A DNA stretch of 64,000 bases from Flavobacteriaceae bacterium HL-DH10 (GTDB taxonomy: Bacteria; Bacteroidota; Bacteroidia; Flavobacteriales; Flavobacteriaceae): contig CP134536.1 of assembly GCA_031826515.1 (NCBI GenBank), positions 1,438,001 to 1,502,000 on the forward strand, in the 5' to 3' direction. The notes below the pieces were generated by a model, which worked only from the letters and a program-made list of their open reading frames with translations, searched no databases and was not told the origin of the DNA. A program made the translations under genes and the position numbers. Every line of letters starts with the position of its first letter. Position 1 is the stretch's first letter. Shown here in pieces: positions 7,172 to 14,831 of this stretch.

Positions 7172-7245
7172 CTCCTTCTCTTGGGCTCGAACCAAGGACC
7201 CTCTGATTAACAGTCAGATGCTCTAACCAACTGAGCTAAGAAGGA
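7172..7245 (-). tRNA. tRNA-Asn (GTT)
   Basis: The minus strand folds as a cloverleaf: acceptor TCCTTCT/AGAAGGA (7239-7245 with 7173-7179), discriminator G at 7172, anticodon arm CTGACT-GTT-AATCAG, and T-loop GGTTCGAGCC. Anticodon GTT reads Asn codons. CCA is not encoded. Its 3' end faces the accessory island at 1-7004, the usual geometry when a tyrosine recombinase uses a tRNA gene as target. Confidence 0.97.
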
Positions 7246-7317
7246 ATGTTATATTCGCCTTAGCGAGCGCAAATATATATATATTTTTAATTACTGCAAA
7301 CAATATTTTTAAAAAAT

Positions 7318-8652
7318 TTAATTAAAAATCGCTTTAAAAATATCATTCCCGTTTGCAAATAGAACTAAAGCTATTAATATAAAGAATCCTACCATTTGGG
7401 CATACTCCATAAACTTATCTCCTGGTTTTCTACCAGACACCATTTCATACAGCAAAAACATAACGTGTCCGCCATCTAAAGCAGGTATTGGTAATAAATT
7501 TAAAACCCCTAGCATGATTGATAAAAAAGCTGTTAAGCCCCAAAAAGCTGCCCAATTCCATACTGGAGGGAACATATTCCCAATGGCAGCAAAACCACCT
7601 AATTGTGAAGCGCCCTTTTTTGTAAATATATATTTAAACTGAGCAAAATAGTCAACTATAGTCCAGTATCCTAATGAAAATCCTTTACTTACACTCTCTG
7701 TAAAAGAATAATCTTTATGACGATACGTAATATAATCGGCATCGGTAGACTGTAAAACTACACCAATTTTTGAATCTTTATCAGGTGTAATAACAACATC
7801 CTTTGTAGTATTATCTCTTTCAATGGTAAGCTTTACTTCGGCATTTTCAACATTTCTGTTTTTTATAAAATAATGATAGTCTGTGTCATAGCTTATATTA
7901 TTTCCATTTACAGCAATAATTTTATCATCTTTTAACAAACCTGCTTTATCCGCTGGAAAATCGGGTATTATAGAATCTACAATAAAGGGTGCTCTGGCTT
8001 TAAAAGCACTAGTATCTCCATTTTCAAACATTTTGGTTCCAATACCTTCGGGTATAGCTATATCTAAAATAGATCCATCTTGTCGTTCAACTTTTATAGA
8101 CTTAATCGTTCTAAACATTAAGTTAGAATTAATACTAGAAATTTCTTCTATTGGAACGCCATCGGCACTAATAATTTTATCTCCTTGTTTAAAACCAATA
8201 TCTTCCATGGTTTTAGTAATACCATAACCATACTTAACATCATCTTTTAAAGAATAATTGGTTCCCCAAGTAAATACTATAAAAATATAGATTACAAAAG
8301 CCAAAATAAAATTAACCGTTACACCACCTAACATAATAATTAAACGCTGCCATGCTGGTTTAGATCGAAACTCCCAAGGTTGTGGTTCTTGCGCCATTTG
8401 CTCGGTATCCATACTCTCATCAATCATTCCCGAAATTTTAACATAACCTCCTAATGGCAACCAACCAATACCGTAAACAGTATCTCCTATTTTCTTTTTA
8501 AAGAGTGAAAATTTCACATCAAAAAATAAGTAAAACTTTTCAACTCTTGTTTTGAATAATTTAGCAGGAATAAAGTGTCCTAACTCATGTAAAACAACTA
8601 ATATTGATAGGCTCAACAATAATTGAGCTCCTTTTATTAAAAATACTGACAT
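7318..8652 (-). CDS. rseP: Site-2 protease RseP
   Basis: 444 residues, inner-membrane intramembrane metalloprotease that releases transmembrane anti-sigma or other substrates. The zinc motif HELGH is at 22-26 in the first membrane helix (VVLHELGHF). Two PDZ-like segments lie in the periplasmic part (about 150-310; KQGDKIISADG and LKDDKIIAVNG). The third metal-ligand motif NLLPIPALDGGH is near residue 390. The terminal membrane segment runs about 415-440. A complete family member. It stands between tRNA-Asn and the M1 peptidase on the same strand; the 70-base gap suggests its own promoter. Confidence 0.95.
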   Translation of the reverse strand: MSVFLIKGAQLLLSLSILVVLHELGHFIPAKLFKTRVEKFYLFFDVKFSLFKKKIGDTVYGIGWLPLGGYVKISGMIDESMDTEQMAQEPQPWEFRSKPAWQRLIIMLGGVTVNFILAFVIYIFIVFTWGTNYSLKDDVKYGYGITKTMEDIGFKQGDKIISADGVPIEEISSINSNLMFRTIKSIKVERQDGSILDIAIPEGIGTKMFENGDTSAFKARAPFIVDSIIPDFPADKAGLLKDDKIIAVNGNNISYDTDYHYFIKNRNVENAEVKLTIERDNTTKDVVITPDKDSKIGVVLQSTDADYITYRHKDYSFTESVSKGFSLGYWTIVDYFAQFKYIFTKKGASQLGGFAAIGNMFPPVWNWAAFWGLTAFLSIMLGVLNLLPIPALDGGHVMFLLYEMVSGRKPGDKFMEYAQMVGFFILIALVLFANGNDIFKAIFN

Positions 8653-8722
8653 CTACAATTTTTTTATAATCGCACAAAAGTAAGCTTTTCACATCATTTA
8701 GAAAACTTATTAAAATTAATAG

Positions 8723-10660
8723 CTAGTTTTTTAACACCGATTTATTAATTACACCTTGGCTAGTATCTAATTGTACAAAAAGTACTCCTGAAGAAAATGA
8801 AGCAACATTAATTTTTTGTGTCCACTGTGTTTGATATAATAATTGTCCAAATATGTTAAATATTTTTATTTGATTAACCTCTATGTTGTCTGGTTTAGTT
8901 ATGGTGAAGTTATCTTGAGCTGGATTTGGATATAGTAGAAAATTATTCTCAATCTCAGATTTATTATTTGCTAGCGTTACTGTATTGTTTTTTGAAATTA
9001 AGTCTGCTTCGGGATCAAACTGAATAGAAGCTACAGTAAAATTAACCGAATTAAAAAAGTCTTCTTGATTCACTGTATTATTTAATGTTATATCGAGCGT
9101 CTCCCCTAAAGCACCTATAAGCCTTAAAGGTACTGGAGCTTCAAAATAAGAAACTGAAGGATCACTTTGTGTTTGAGAAATTTGAATATGAACTTGGTTA
9201 ACCGATGGTTGATTCCATTCAATAGTATAACTAGGATACCCTTCTTTATATAACCAATTGTTAAAAAATGCTGTTAAGTTTTCGCCACTTGCTGCTTCCA
9301 TAATAGGTATAAAATCTTCTGTCTTAGCATAGCTATAAGCATAGTTAACATTACTTAAATAGTTTTTAATGCCTTGAAAAAAATTATTATCACCTATTTT
9401 CTTTCTTAACATATGCAAAACCATAGCGCCTTTATTATAAGTTAATCGGCTACTAAATATCCTGTTAACATTTGTTGTATCTGTATCTGTAAGATATACT
9501 GCGCCGTCTAGCAAAGATGTAATGGATATGTTTCGTTGTTCTTTCCATGTTGTAAAAGCAGTATTCCCATCAAGATTTTCTATAGTTAATCCAGATAAAT
9601 AGGTTGCAAAGCCTTCATTAAGCCAAATATCTTTCCAACTACCACAAGTAATTTTATCTCCAAACCATTGATGCGCTAGCTCATGAGCAATTAAATTACG
9701 ACCAAAACTACCCATAAACGAAACGGTTGTATGTTCCATTGCTCCTCCCCATCCAAATTGTGCATGACCATATTTTTCGTTTGCAAAAGGATATTCTTCA
9801 AATAAATTAGAATACAAATTCATAATATCTACAGTAATGGGAGTGCTTGCTTGGGCCGAACTTAAATTTTCCGGATACACATAATTTACGATATCAAAAG
9901 GATTTCCACTATTGTCTACCGTATGCGAATAAACTTCATAATTTGTTACCGCTATCGCTATTAAATACGCAGGAATGGCATAACGATGTTTAAAATGAGT
10001 GGTTTTATTTATTCCGTTAATAATCTGACTTTGCTCTAATCCATTAGACACAGCAACATATTCTTCATTAGATGGATTAAACCTTGGTGTTGTTATATAT
10101 ACGTCTAAAGAATCTGATTTATCATTTAAATCTTGCTTACAAGGCCACCAACCTTTTGCGCCATAAGGCTCTGAAAGTGTCCAGATAATAGGGTCTCCAG
10201 CATGTGTACTTTGTTCAAAAGAACCAAAACCAGAACTTATTGGGTTACCTGAATAACTTATGGTTAAGGAATCTAATACACCCATATTCTGAATAGCAGA
10301 TAATGTAATAACCAATTCATCATCTGTATTTTGAATAAATGACAGGGTATTTCCTCTTTGTTTAACTTGAGAAACCGTCATATTATCTGCTAAATCGAAA
10401 GTAACGTTACTTAAATTTTCTTTCGCTTCAAAATAAGTAGTTACATCTCCAGTTATAAATGCTATTGATGGATCTAAAGTAAATTCTAATCGGTGATATT
10501 TTATATTATAATTGCCTGTGTTAACATTTGCTTTTTGAAGCATTTTCTTTGAGGCAGACTTTGCTTCTAAATCTCTTATAGTTTTTAATGTGTCTTCGAA
10601 CTCTTGTCCAAAAAAACTTAAAGTAAATAAGCAACATACTACCAATAAAAATACTTTCAT
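8723..10660 (-). CDS. Secreted M1 family metallopeptidase with T9SS sorting domain
   Basis: 645 residues. Signal peptide about 1-18 (ending FFGQ). The aminopeptidase N-type catalytic core has GGAMEH (305-310), zinc motif HELAH (326-330) and the third ligand E349 in NEGFATY. The C-terminal about 75 residues (LYPNPAQDNF... to VLKN) form a type A sorting domain for type IX secretion, so the enzyme is exported across the outer membrane. The family removes N-terminal residues from peptides; here a nutritional role in extracellular peptide use is inferred. It stands alone, transcribed away from the SCO gene. Confidence 0.93.
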   Translation of the reverse strand: MKVFLLVVCCLFTLSFFGQEFEDTLKTIRDLEAKSASKKMLQKANVNTGNYNIKYHRLEFTLDPSIAFITGDVTTYFEAKENLSNVTFDLADNMTVSQVKQRGNTLSFIQNTDDELVITLSAIQNMGVLDSLTISYSGNPISSGFGSFEQSTHAGDPIIWTLSEPYGAKGWWPCKQDLNDKSDSLDVYITTPRFNPSNEEYVAVSNGLEQSQIINGINKTTHFKHRYAIPAYLIAIAVTNYEVYSHTVDNSGNPFDIVNYVYPENLSSAQASTPITVDIMNLYSNLFEEYPFANEKYGHAQFGWGGAMEHTTVSFMGSFGRNLIAHELAHQWFGDKITCGSWKDIWLNEGFATYLSGLTIENLDGNTAFTTWKEQRNISITSLLDGAVYLTDTDTTNVNRIFSSRLTYNKGAMVLHMLRKKIGDNNFFQGIKNYLSNVNYAYSYAKTEDFIPIMEAASGENLTAFFNNWLYKEGYPSYTIEWNQPSVNQVHIQISQTQSDPSVSYFEAPVPLRLIGALGETLDITLNNTVNQEDFFNSVNFTVASIQFDPEADLISKNNTVTLANNKSEIENNFLLYPNPAQDNFTITKPDNIEVNQIKIFNIFGQLLYQTQWTQKINVASFSSGVLFVQLDTSQGVINKSVLKN

Positions 10661-10732
10661 TTTTGTGTGTTTTTAATAGCTTTTCTAAGAATTCTTTTCA
10701 ACTAAAAATACTGCTTTATTAGTTATGTGTCG

Positions 10733-10740
10733 TATTTTTG
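10733..10740 (+). promoter_or_regulatory. -7 box of SCO promoter
   Basis: TATTTTTG fits the Bacteroidetes -7 consensus TAnnTTTG, 38 bases before the SCO start codon. A clear -33 TTTG was not identified. Confidence 0.5.
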
Positions 10741-10778
10741 CATTCAATCTTATAATTAATCTTTAAAATTATATATAA

Positions 10779-11453
10779 ATGCTTTCTTTTTTTAAAGACT
10801 ACAAAAAATTTGCTATTGTTTTTGCCATCATTTCTATCATTATTGTTACCCTAATATATAATACTTTAAATGTTTACCAACCGTTACCTATTTACCAGCC
10901 AACCATGGTAAGTACAGAATTGGTAGACAGTACCATTCAATATCAAAAAAAATATCATAAAATAGCCGATTTTTCACTTACCAATCAAAACGGAAAGACT
11001 ATTACCCAAGACGATTATAAGAATAAAATTTATGTGGCCGATTTCTTTTTTACGACCTGCCAAACCATTTGCCCAATTATGACAGACCATATGGTCGATA
11101 TCCAAAAAGCAATTTTAAATGATGATGAAGTCATGCTTCTCTCGCACTCAGTAACTCCAAAAATTGATTCGGTTGCTCAACTAAAACGTTACGCTATAAA
11201 AAAGGGTGTTAACGATAAAAAATGGAATTTAGTTACGGGTGATAAAAAACAAATTTATGAATTAGCACGAAAAAGTTACCTCGCAGTTAAAACTTTTGGT
11301 GATGGTGGTACTTTTGACATGATACACACCGAAAACTTTATGCTTATTGATAAAAAACGACAAATTCGCGGTTTTTATGATGGCACTAATACTGAAGACA
11401 TAGAAAGACTTCTAGAAGATATAAAAATTCTAAAAGAAGAATATCTACAATAG
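10779..11453 (+). CDS. SCO1/SenC family protein
   Basis: 224 residues. One N-terminal membrane anchor (about 11-30) is followed by a thioredoxin-like domain. The copper/redox motif is C94xxxC98 (FFTTCQTICP), with the third copper ligand H183 (DMIHTENFML). Family role: copper delivery to, or thiol chemistry on, the CuA site of cytochrome c oxidase, on the periplasmic face. It lies directly before feoAB on the same strand with a 70-base gap that contains a separate promoter-like box, so linkage with iron genes may be only positional. Confidence 0.93.
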   Translation: MLSFFKDYKKFAIVFAIISIIIVTLIYNTLNVYQPLPIYQPTMVSTELVDSTIQYQKKYHKIADFSLTNQNGKTITQDDYKNKIYVADFFFTTCQTICPIMTDHMVDIQKAILNDDEVMLLSHSVTPKIDSVAQLKRYAIKKGVNDKKWNLVTGDKKQIYELARKSYLAVKTFGDGGTFDMIHTENFMLIDKKRQIRGFYDGTNTEDIERLLEDIKILKEEYLQ

Positions 11454-11469
11454 TTTTATCTACAATTTT

Positions 11470-11497
11470 TTTAGGCTAAATTTTTACATTACTTTTG
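11470..11497 (+). promoter_or_regulatory. feoAB promoter with short TTTAG/CTAAA palindrome
   Basis: TTTAGGCTAAA (11470-11480) is a 5-bp inverted repeat ten bases before TACTTTTG (11490-11497, TAnnTTTG type). The half-sites TTTAG and CTAAA are the same as in the operators at 14786 and 21076, but the spacer is 1 rather than 6 bases, so binding by the same DtxR-type regulator is uncertain. Confidence 0.35.
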
Positions 11498-11523
11498 TTT
11501 CTTTAAAATCAATCTAAATAAGC

Positions 11524-11757
11524 TTGCAAGACACATTAGCAAATTTAAACCGAGGAGAACGTGCCATTATCACTGATGTTTCGTCTATTCATATTCCATT
11601 AAAACTCTTAGAAATGGGTTGTTTACCTGGCAATTCTGTTGAACTTGTACAACTAGCTCCATTTCAAGACCCTATGTATTTAAATATTAATGGGTCGCAT
11701 GTGGCTATTAGAAAAGAAACTGCTATTCATATTTTAATTGAAAAAATAGATGAGTAA
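11524..11757 (+). CDS. feoA: Ferrous iron transport protein A
   Basis: 77 residues, SH3-like FeoA that supports FeoB. The pattern LxxGxxGxxxxLLEMGCLPG and HVAIRKETA is typical. The start must be TTG at 11524: an in-frame stop lies at 11515-11517 and the first in-frame ATG would cut off 31 residues of the conserved domain. It overlaps feoB by 8 bases, so the two are translationally coupled. A promoter-like box lies at 11490. Confidence 0.9.
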   Translation: MQDTLANLNRGERAIITDVSSIHIPLKLLEMGCLPGNSVELVQLAPFQDPMYLNINGSHVAIRKETAIHILIEKIDE

Positions 11758-13849
11758 GCAAATAAACGTCGCCCTAATAGGAAACCCCAATACTGGAAAA
11801 ACTTCTGTTTTTAACGCCCTTACTGGTTTAAACCAAAAAGTAGGCAATTATCCTGGTATTACAGTTGAAAAAAAGGAAGGTATTTGCAAATTACCACGCG
11901 GTGTAAAAGCCCATATTATTGATTTACCTGGTACTTACAGTTTAAACGCTTCATCATTAGATGAAAATGTGGTTATCGAACTCCTTTTAAATAAAAATGA
12001 TAAAGATTTTCCCGATGTTGCCGTTGTTGTAAGTGATGTTGAAAATTTAAAAAGAAACCTGCTTCTCTTCACCCAAATTAAAGATTTAGAGATCCCTACA
12101 CTGCTTGTAATTAACATGGCAGACCGTATGAGGTATAAAGGTATTTCATTAGATATTCCTTACCTAGAAGAACAGCTCCAAACTAAAATTGCATTAATAA
12201 GTACAAGAAAAAACGAAGGCATTGATAATTTAAAAAACCTTATTACTAATTATAAAGAGATCTCGGTAACACCTTGTTTAAATGCCTTTGAAATTGATAA
12301 AGATTATTTTGAAAATTTACGAAAAGCATTTCCTAATCAACTTATATACAAACTTTGGTTAGTTATCACTCAGGATGTAAACTTTGGAAAAACCGACAGA
12401 AATGAAATTGATGCTATAGCCAGTTTTAAAACTAAAAGTAAAGCCGATTTAAAACGATTACAGCAAAAAGAAACTATTAAACGTTACCAATTTATAAACA
12501 ATGCGCTTAAAAAAGGGCAAACCATTGATGCTTCTCAAGCTAAAGATTTACGCACAAAACTCGATCGCGTTTTAACACACAAAGTTTGGGGCTATCTTAT
12601 TTTTGGAGTTATTCTACTTACTATTTTTCAAGCTATATACGACTGGTCTAGCGTTCCTATGGATTATATAGATAATGCTTTTGCTTCGCTAAGTGAATGG
12701 GTAAAAAACAACTTACCTCAAGGTGATTTTACCAATTTATTAGCAGAAGGTATTATTCCAGGACTTGGAGGCATTGTTATTTTTATTCCTCAAATTGCCT
12801 TTTTATTCTTGTTTATTTCAGTTCTAGAAGAAAGTGGTTATATGAGTCGCGTGGTCTTTTTAATGGACAGAATTATGCGTCGTTTTGGTTTAAGCGGAAA
12901 AAGTGTTGTTCCCCTTATTTCTGGTACAGCATGTGCTATTCCAGCTATTATGGCAACTCGTAACATTGAAAGCTGGAAAGAGCGGTTAATCACTATTTTA
13001 GTAACACCTTTTACAACCTGTTCTGCAAGACTACCAGTATATTTAATTATCATATCGCTAATAATTCCGGAAGGGCGATTTCTAGGATTAAGCTATCAAG
13101 CTTTAACCTTGATGTTTTTGTATCTAATAGGTTTTTTAACTGCCGTTTTTTCAGCAGCAATTTTAAATAAAATATTAAAACTTAAAAGCAAAACTTTTTT
13201 TGTAGTTGAAATGCCAAATTACAAACTACCGCTATTTAAAAATGTGGCATTAACAGTTATTGAAAAAACAAAAGCGTTTATTTTTGGTGCAGGAAAAATT
13301 ATTCTTGCCATCTCTATTGTGCTTTGGTTTTTAGCCTCTTATGGTCCAGGTGACAATTTTAATGATGCAGAAAATATTATTAAAACGGAATACGCTTCAC
13401 AACAATTAACCGACGAAGAAATACAGCAACATATTGCGTCTTATAAATTAGAACATTCCTTTATTGGTATTACAGGTCGCGCCATTGAACCTGCTATAAG
13501 ACCTTTGGGTTACGATTGGAAAATTGGTATTGCTATTGTAAGTAGTTTTGCTGCTCGCGAAGTATTTGTTGGAACCTTAGCGACTATTTATAGTGTTGGA
13601 AATGATGATGAAGCCACCATAAAAAACCGAATGGCCGCAGAAATTAATCCTATTTTAGGAGGCCCTTTATTTACGTTCGCTTCTGGTATTTCATTGCTCT
13701 TGTTTTATGCTTTTGCTATGCAATGTATGAGTACATTAGCTATTGTAAAGCGAGAAACTAACAGCTGGAAATGGCCAATTTTACAATTAGTTATTATGAG
13801 TAGCTTCGCTTATATTGTTGCTTTAATTGCATTCCAATTTTTGAAATAA
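11750..13849 (+). CDS. feoB: Ferrous iron transporter B (full length)
   Basis: 699 residues, inner-membrane Fe(II) importer. N-terminal G domain: G1 GNPNTGKT (11-18), G2 in NYPGITVEK, G3 DLPGTYS (about 58-64), G4 NMAD (about 121-124). A helical linker is followed from about residue 275 by the membrane domain with two Gate segments (including SGTACAIPAIMATRNIESWKERL and SSFAAREVFVGTLATI). Domains are complete. It forms an operon with feoA (8-base overlap), and the small Cys-rich membrane gene at 13913 follows. This is the first of two Feo systems in the locus. Confidence 0.96.
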   Translation: MSKQINVALIGNPNTGKTSVFNALTGLNQKVGNYPGITVEKKEGICKLPRGVKAHIIDLPGTYSLNASSLDENVVIELLLNKNDKDFPDVAVVVSDVENLKRNLLLFTQIKDLEIPTLLVINMADRMRYKGISLDIPYLEEQLQTKIALISTRKNEGIDNLKNLITNYKEISVTPCLNAFEIDKDYFENLRKAFPNQLIYKLWLVITQDVNFGKTDRNEIDAIASFKTKSKADLKRLQQKETIKRYQFINNALKKGQTIDASQAKDLRTKLDRVLTHKVWGYLIFGVILLTIFQAIYDWSSVPMDYIDNAFASLSEWVKNNLPQGDFTNLLAEGIIPGLGGIVIFIPQIAFLFLFISVLEESGYMSRVVFLMDRIMRRFGLSGKSVVPLISGTACAIPAIMATRNIESWKERLITILVTPFTTCSARLPVYLIIISLIIPEGRFLGLSYQALTLMFLYLIGFLTAVFSAAILNKILKLKSKTFFVVEMPNYKLPLFKNVALTVIEKTKAFIFGAGKIILAISIVLWFLASYGPGDNFNDAENIIKTEYASQQLTDEEIQQHIASYKLEHSFIGITGRAIEPAIRPLGYDWKIGIAIVSSFAAREVFVGTLATIYSVGNDDEATIKNRMAAEINPILGGPLFTFASGISLLLFYAFAMQCMSTLAIVKRETNSWKWPILQLVIMSSFAYIVALIAFQFLK

Positions 13850-13912
13850 TTTAGTCATCTCCTTTGTGATACAATAATGTTATGAAACCAGAATAACTTC
13901 GACAAACTAAGT

Positions 13913-14050
13913 ATGAATACCATCATTCAAAACATATTAGTTTTTACAGCAATTGGGCTTGCTTTAATCTTCTTGATTAAAAAATTTGTTTGGAAAAAAC
14001 CGAAATCAAAAAAATCTTGCGGTGGCGATGATGGCTGTGGGTGTCATTAA
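13913..14050 (+). CDS. FeoB-associated Cys-rich membrane protein
   Basis: 45 residues. One membrane helix (about 5-23, ILVFTAIGLALIFLI) is followed by a basic stretch KKFVWKKPKSKK and a Cys-rich tail CGGDDGCGCH. This is the layout of the small FeoB-associated proteins found after feoB in Bacteroidetes and Firmicutes, possibly FeoC-like in role. It lies 63 bases after feoB on the same strand. The tail could bind iron; that is inference. The gene overlaps nothing and ends 17 bases before the convergent dtxR stop. Confidence 0.85.
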   Translation: MNTIIQNILVFTAIGLALIFLIKKFVWKKPKSKKSCGGDDGCGCH

Positions 14051-14066
14051 GGATTACCGACAGTGC

Positions 14067-14732
14067 TTATATAGTATTGCATTCTTTTACAAACAAATTA
14101 CTAGCAACAATTTGGGATATACTTATTAAATTTTCTCCAATTTTAATAACCATTGAATTATCAAAATCTTCTCTAGACAAAATTATAATTTCTGAACCTA
14201 ATGCAATTTTATGTTTATCTAAATATTTCAAAAAAGCCGATGATGTATCTTTAACTCCCACACAAACCGCTTTAGTGTTTTCTGATAAATTAAAAAGTAA
14301 TATCTTCTCTGTTTTTTTTATAGCTCCAAATTTGTTTGGAATTGGGTCGCCATGAGGATCATGCGAAGGATAATTAAGGAATTTATCCAATTCATGAATA
14401 AGCTTTTCAGATTTTATATGTTCTAACTGTTCTGCAATTTCATGGATCTCATCCCAAGAAAAATTAAGTTTTTCAACTAAAAACACTTCCCAAAGTCGGT
14501 GTTTTCTAACTATGTCTGCTGCAATTTCACCTCCTTTAATAGTAAGATTTACACCCTGATATTTTTTATAATTAACATAACCCTTTTCAGCCAACTTCTT
14601 CATCATATCTGTAACCGATGATGCTTTAGTCTCTAAAGCATCTGCAATGCTATTTGTACTTACAGTATGGACTCCATATTTCCCTAATTGATATATGGAT
14701 TTTATGTAGTTTTCTTCTGTTAGGGTAATCAT
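14067..14732 (-). CDS. DtxR/MntR-family metal-dependent regulator
   Basis: 221 residues from the chosen start, whose protein begins MITLTEENY and aligns with the paralogue at 20368-21021; an ATG four codons upstream (14744) is possible. Winged helix-turn-helix about 1-65 (TNSIADALETKASSVTDMMKKL), dimerisation and metal domain about 66-140 with RKHRLWEVFL, E and H residues in EIAEQLEHIKSEKL and HDPHGDPIP, and a C-terminal FeoA/SH3-like domain. It is divergent from the TonB-dependent receptor with a palindromic operator between them, so it probably represses both with Fe(II) or Mn(II) bound. Confidence 0.92.
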   Translation of the reverse strand: MITLTEENYIKSIYQLGKYGVHTVSTNSIADALETKASSVTDMMKKLAEKGYVNYKKYQGVNLTIKGGEIAADIVRKHRLWEVFLVEKLNFSWDEIHEIAEQLEHIKSEKLIHELDKFLNYPSHDPHGDPIPNKFGAIKKTEKILLFNLSENTKAVCVGVKDTSSAFLKYLDKHKIALGSEIIILSREDFDNSMVIKIGENLISISQIVASNLFVKECNTI

Positions 14733-14751
14733 AGTGATATTCATTTAACCA

Positions 14752-14817
14752 CAAATATAGTTTATTTATTATTTTATTTTTATTTTTTAGATTAGTCTAA
14801 ATTTATATTTATATTTG
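14752..14817. promoter_or_regulatory. Divergent dtxR / TonB-receptor promoters with metal-regulator operator
   Basis: TTTAGATTAGTCTAAA (14786-14801) is a palindrome of half-sites TTTAG/CTAAA. Rightward it lies 9 bases before TATATTTG (14810-14817), the -7 box of the receptor gene. Leftward it lies about 27 bases upstream of TATATTTG on the minus strand (14752-14759), the -7 box for dtxR. One site could thus occlude both promoters. A near-identical 16-mer is at 21076. Confidence 0.7.
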
Positions 14818-14831
14818 CAAAAATATATTTT

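Noticed and set aside
14041-14355. Open frame on the + strand opposite the dtxR gene
   Set aside because: Antisense shadow of a clear DtxR-family gene; no family features, and it overlaps the end of the small Cys-rich gene.
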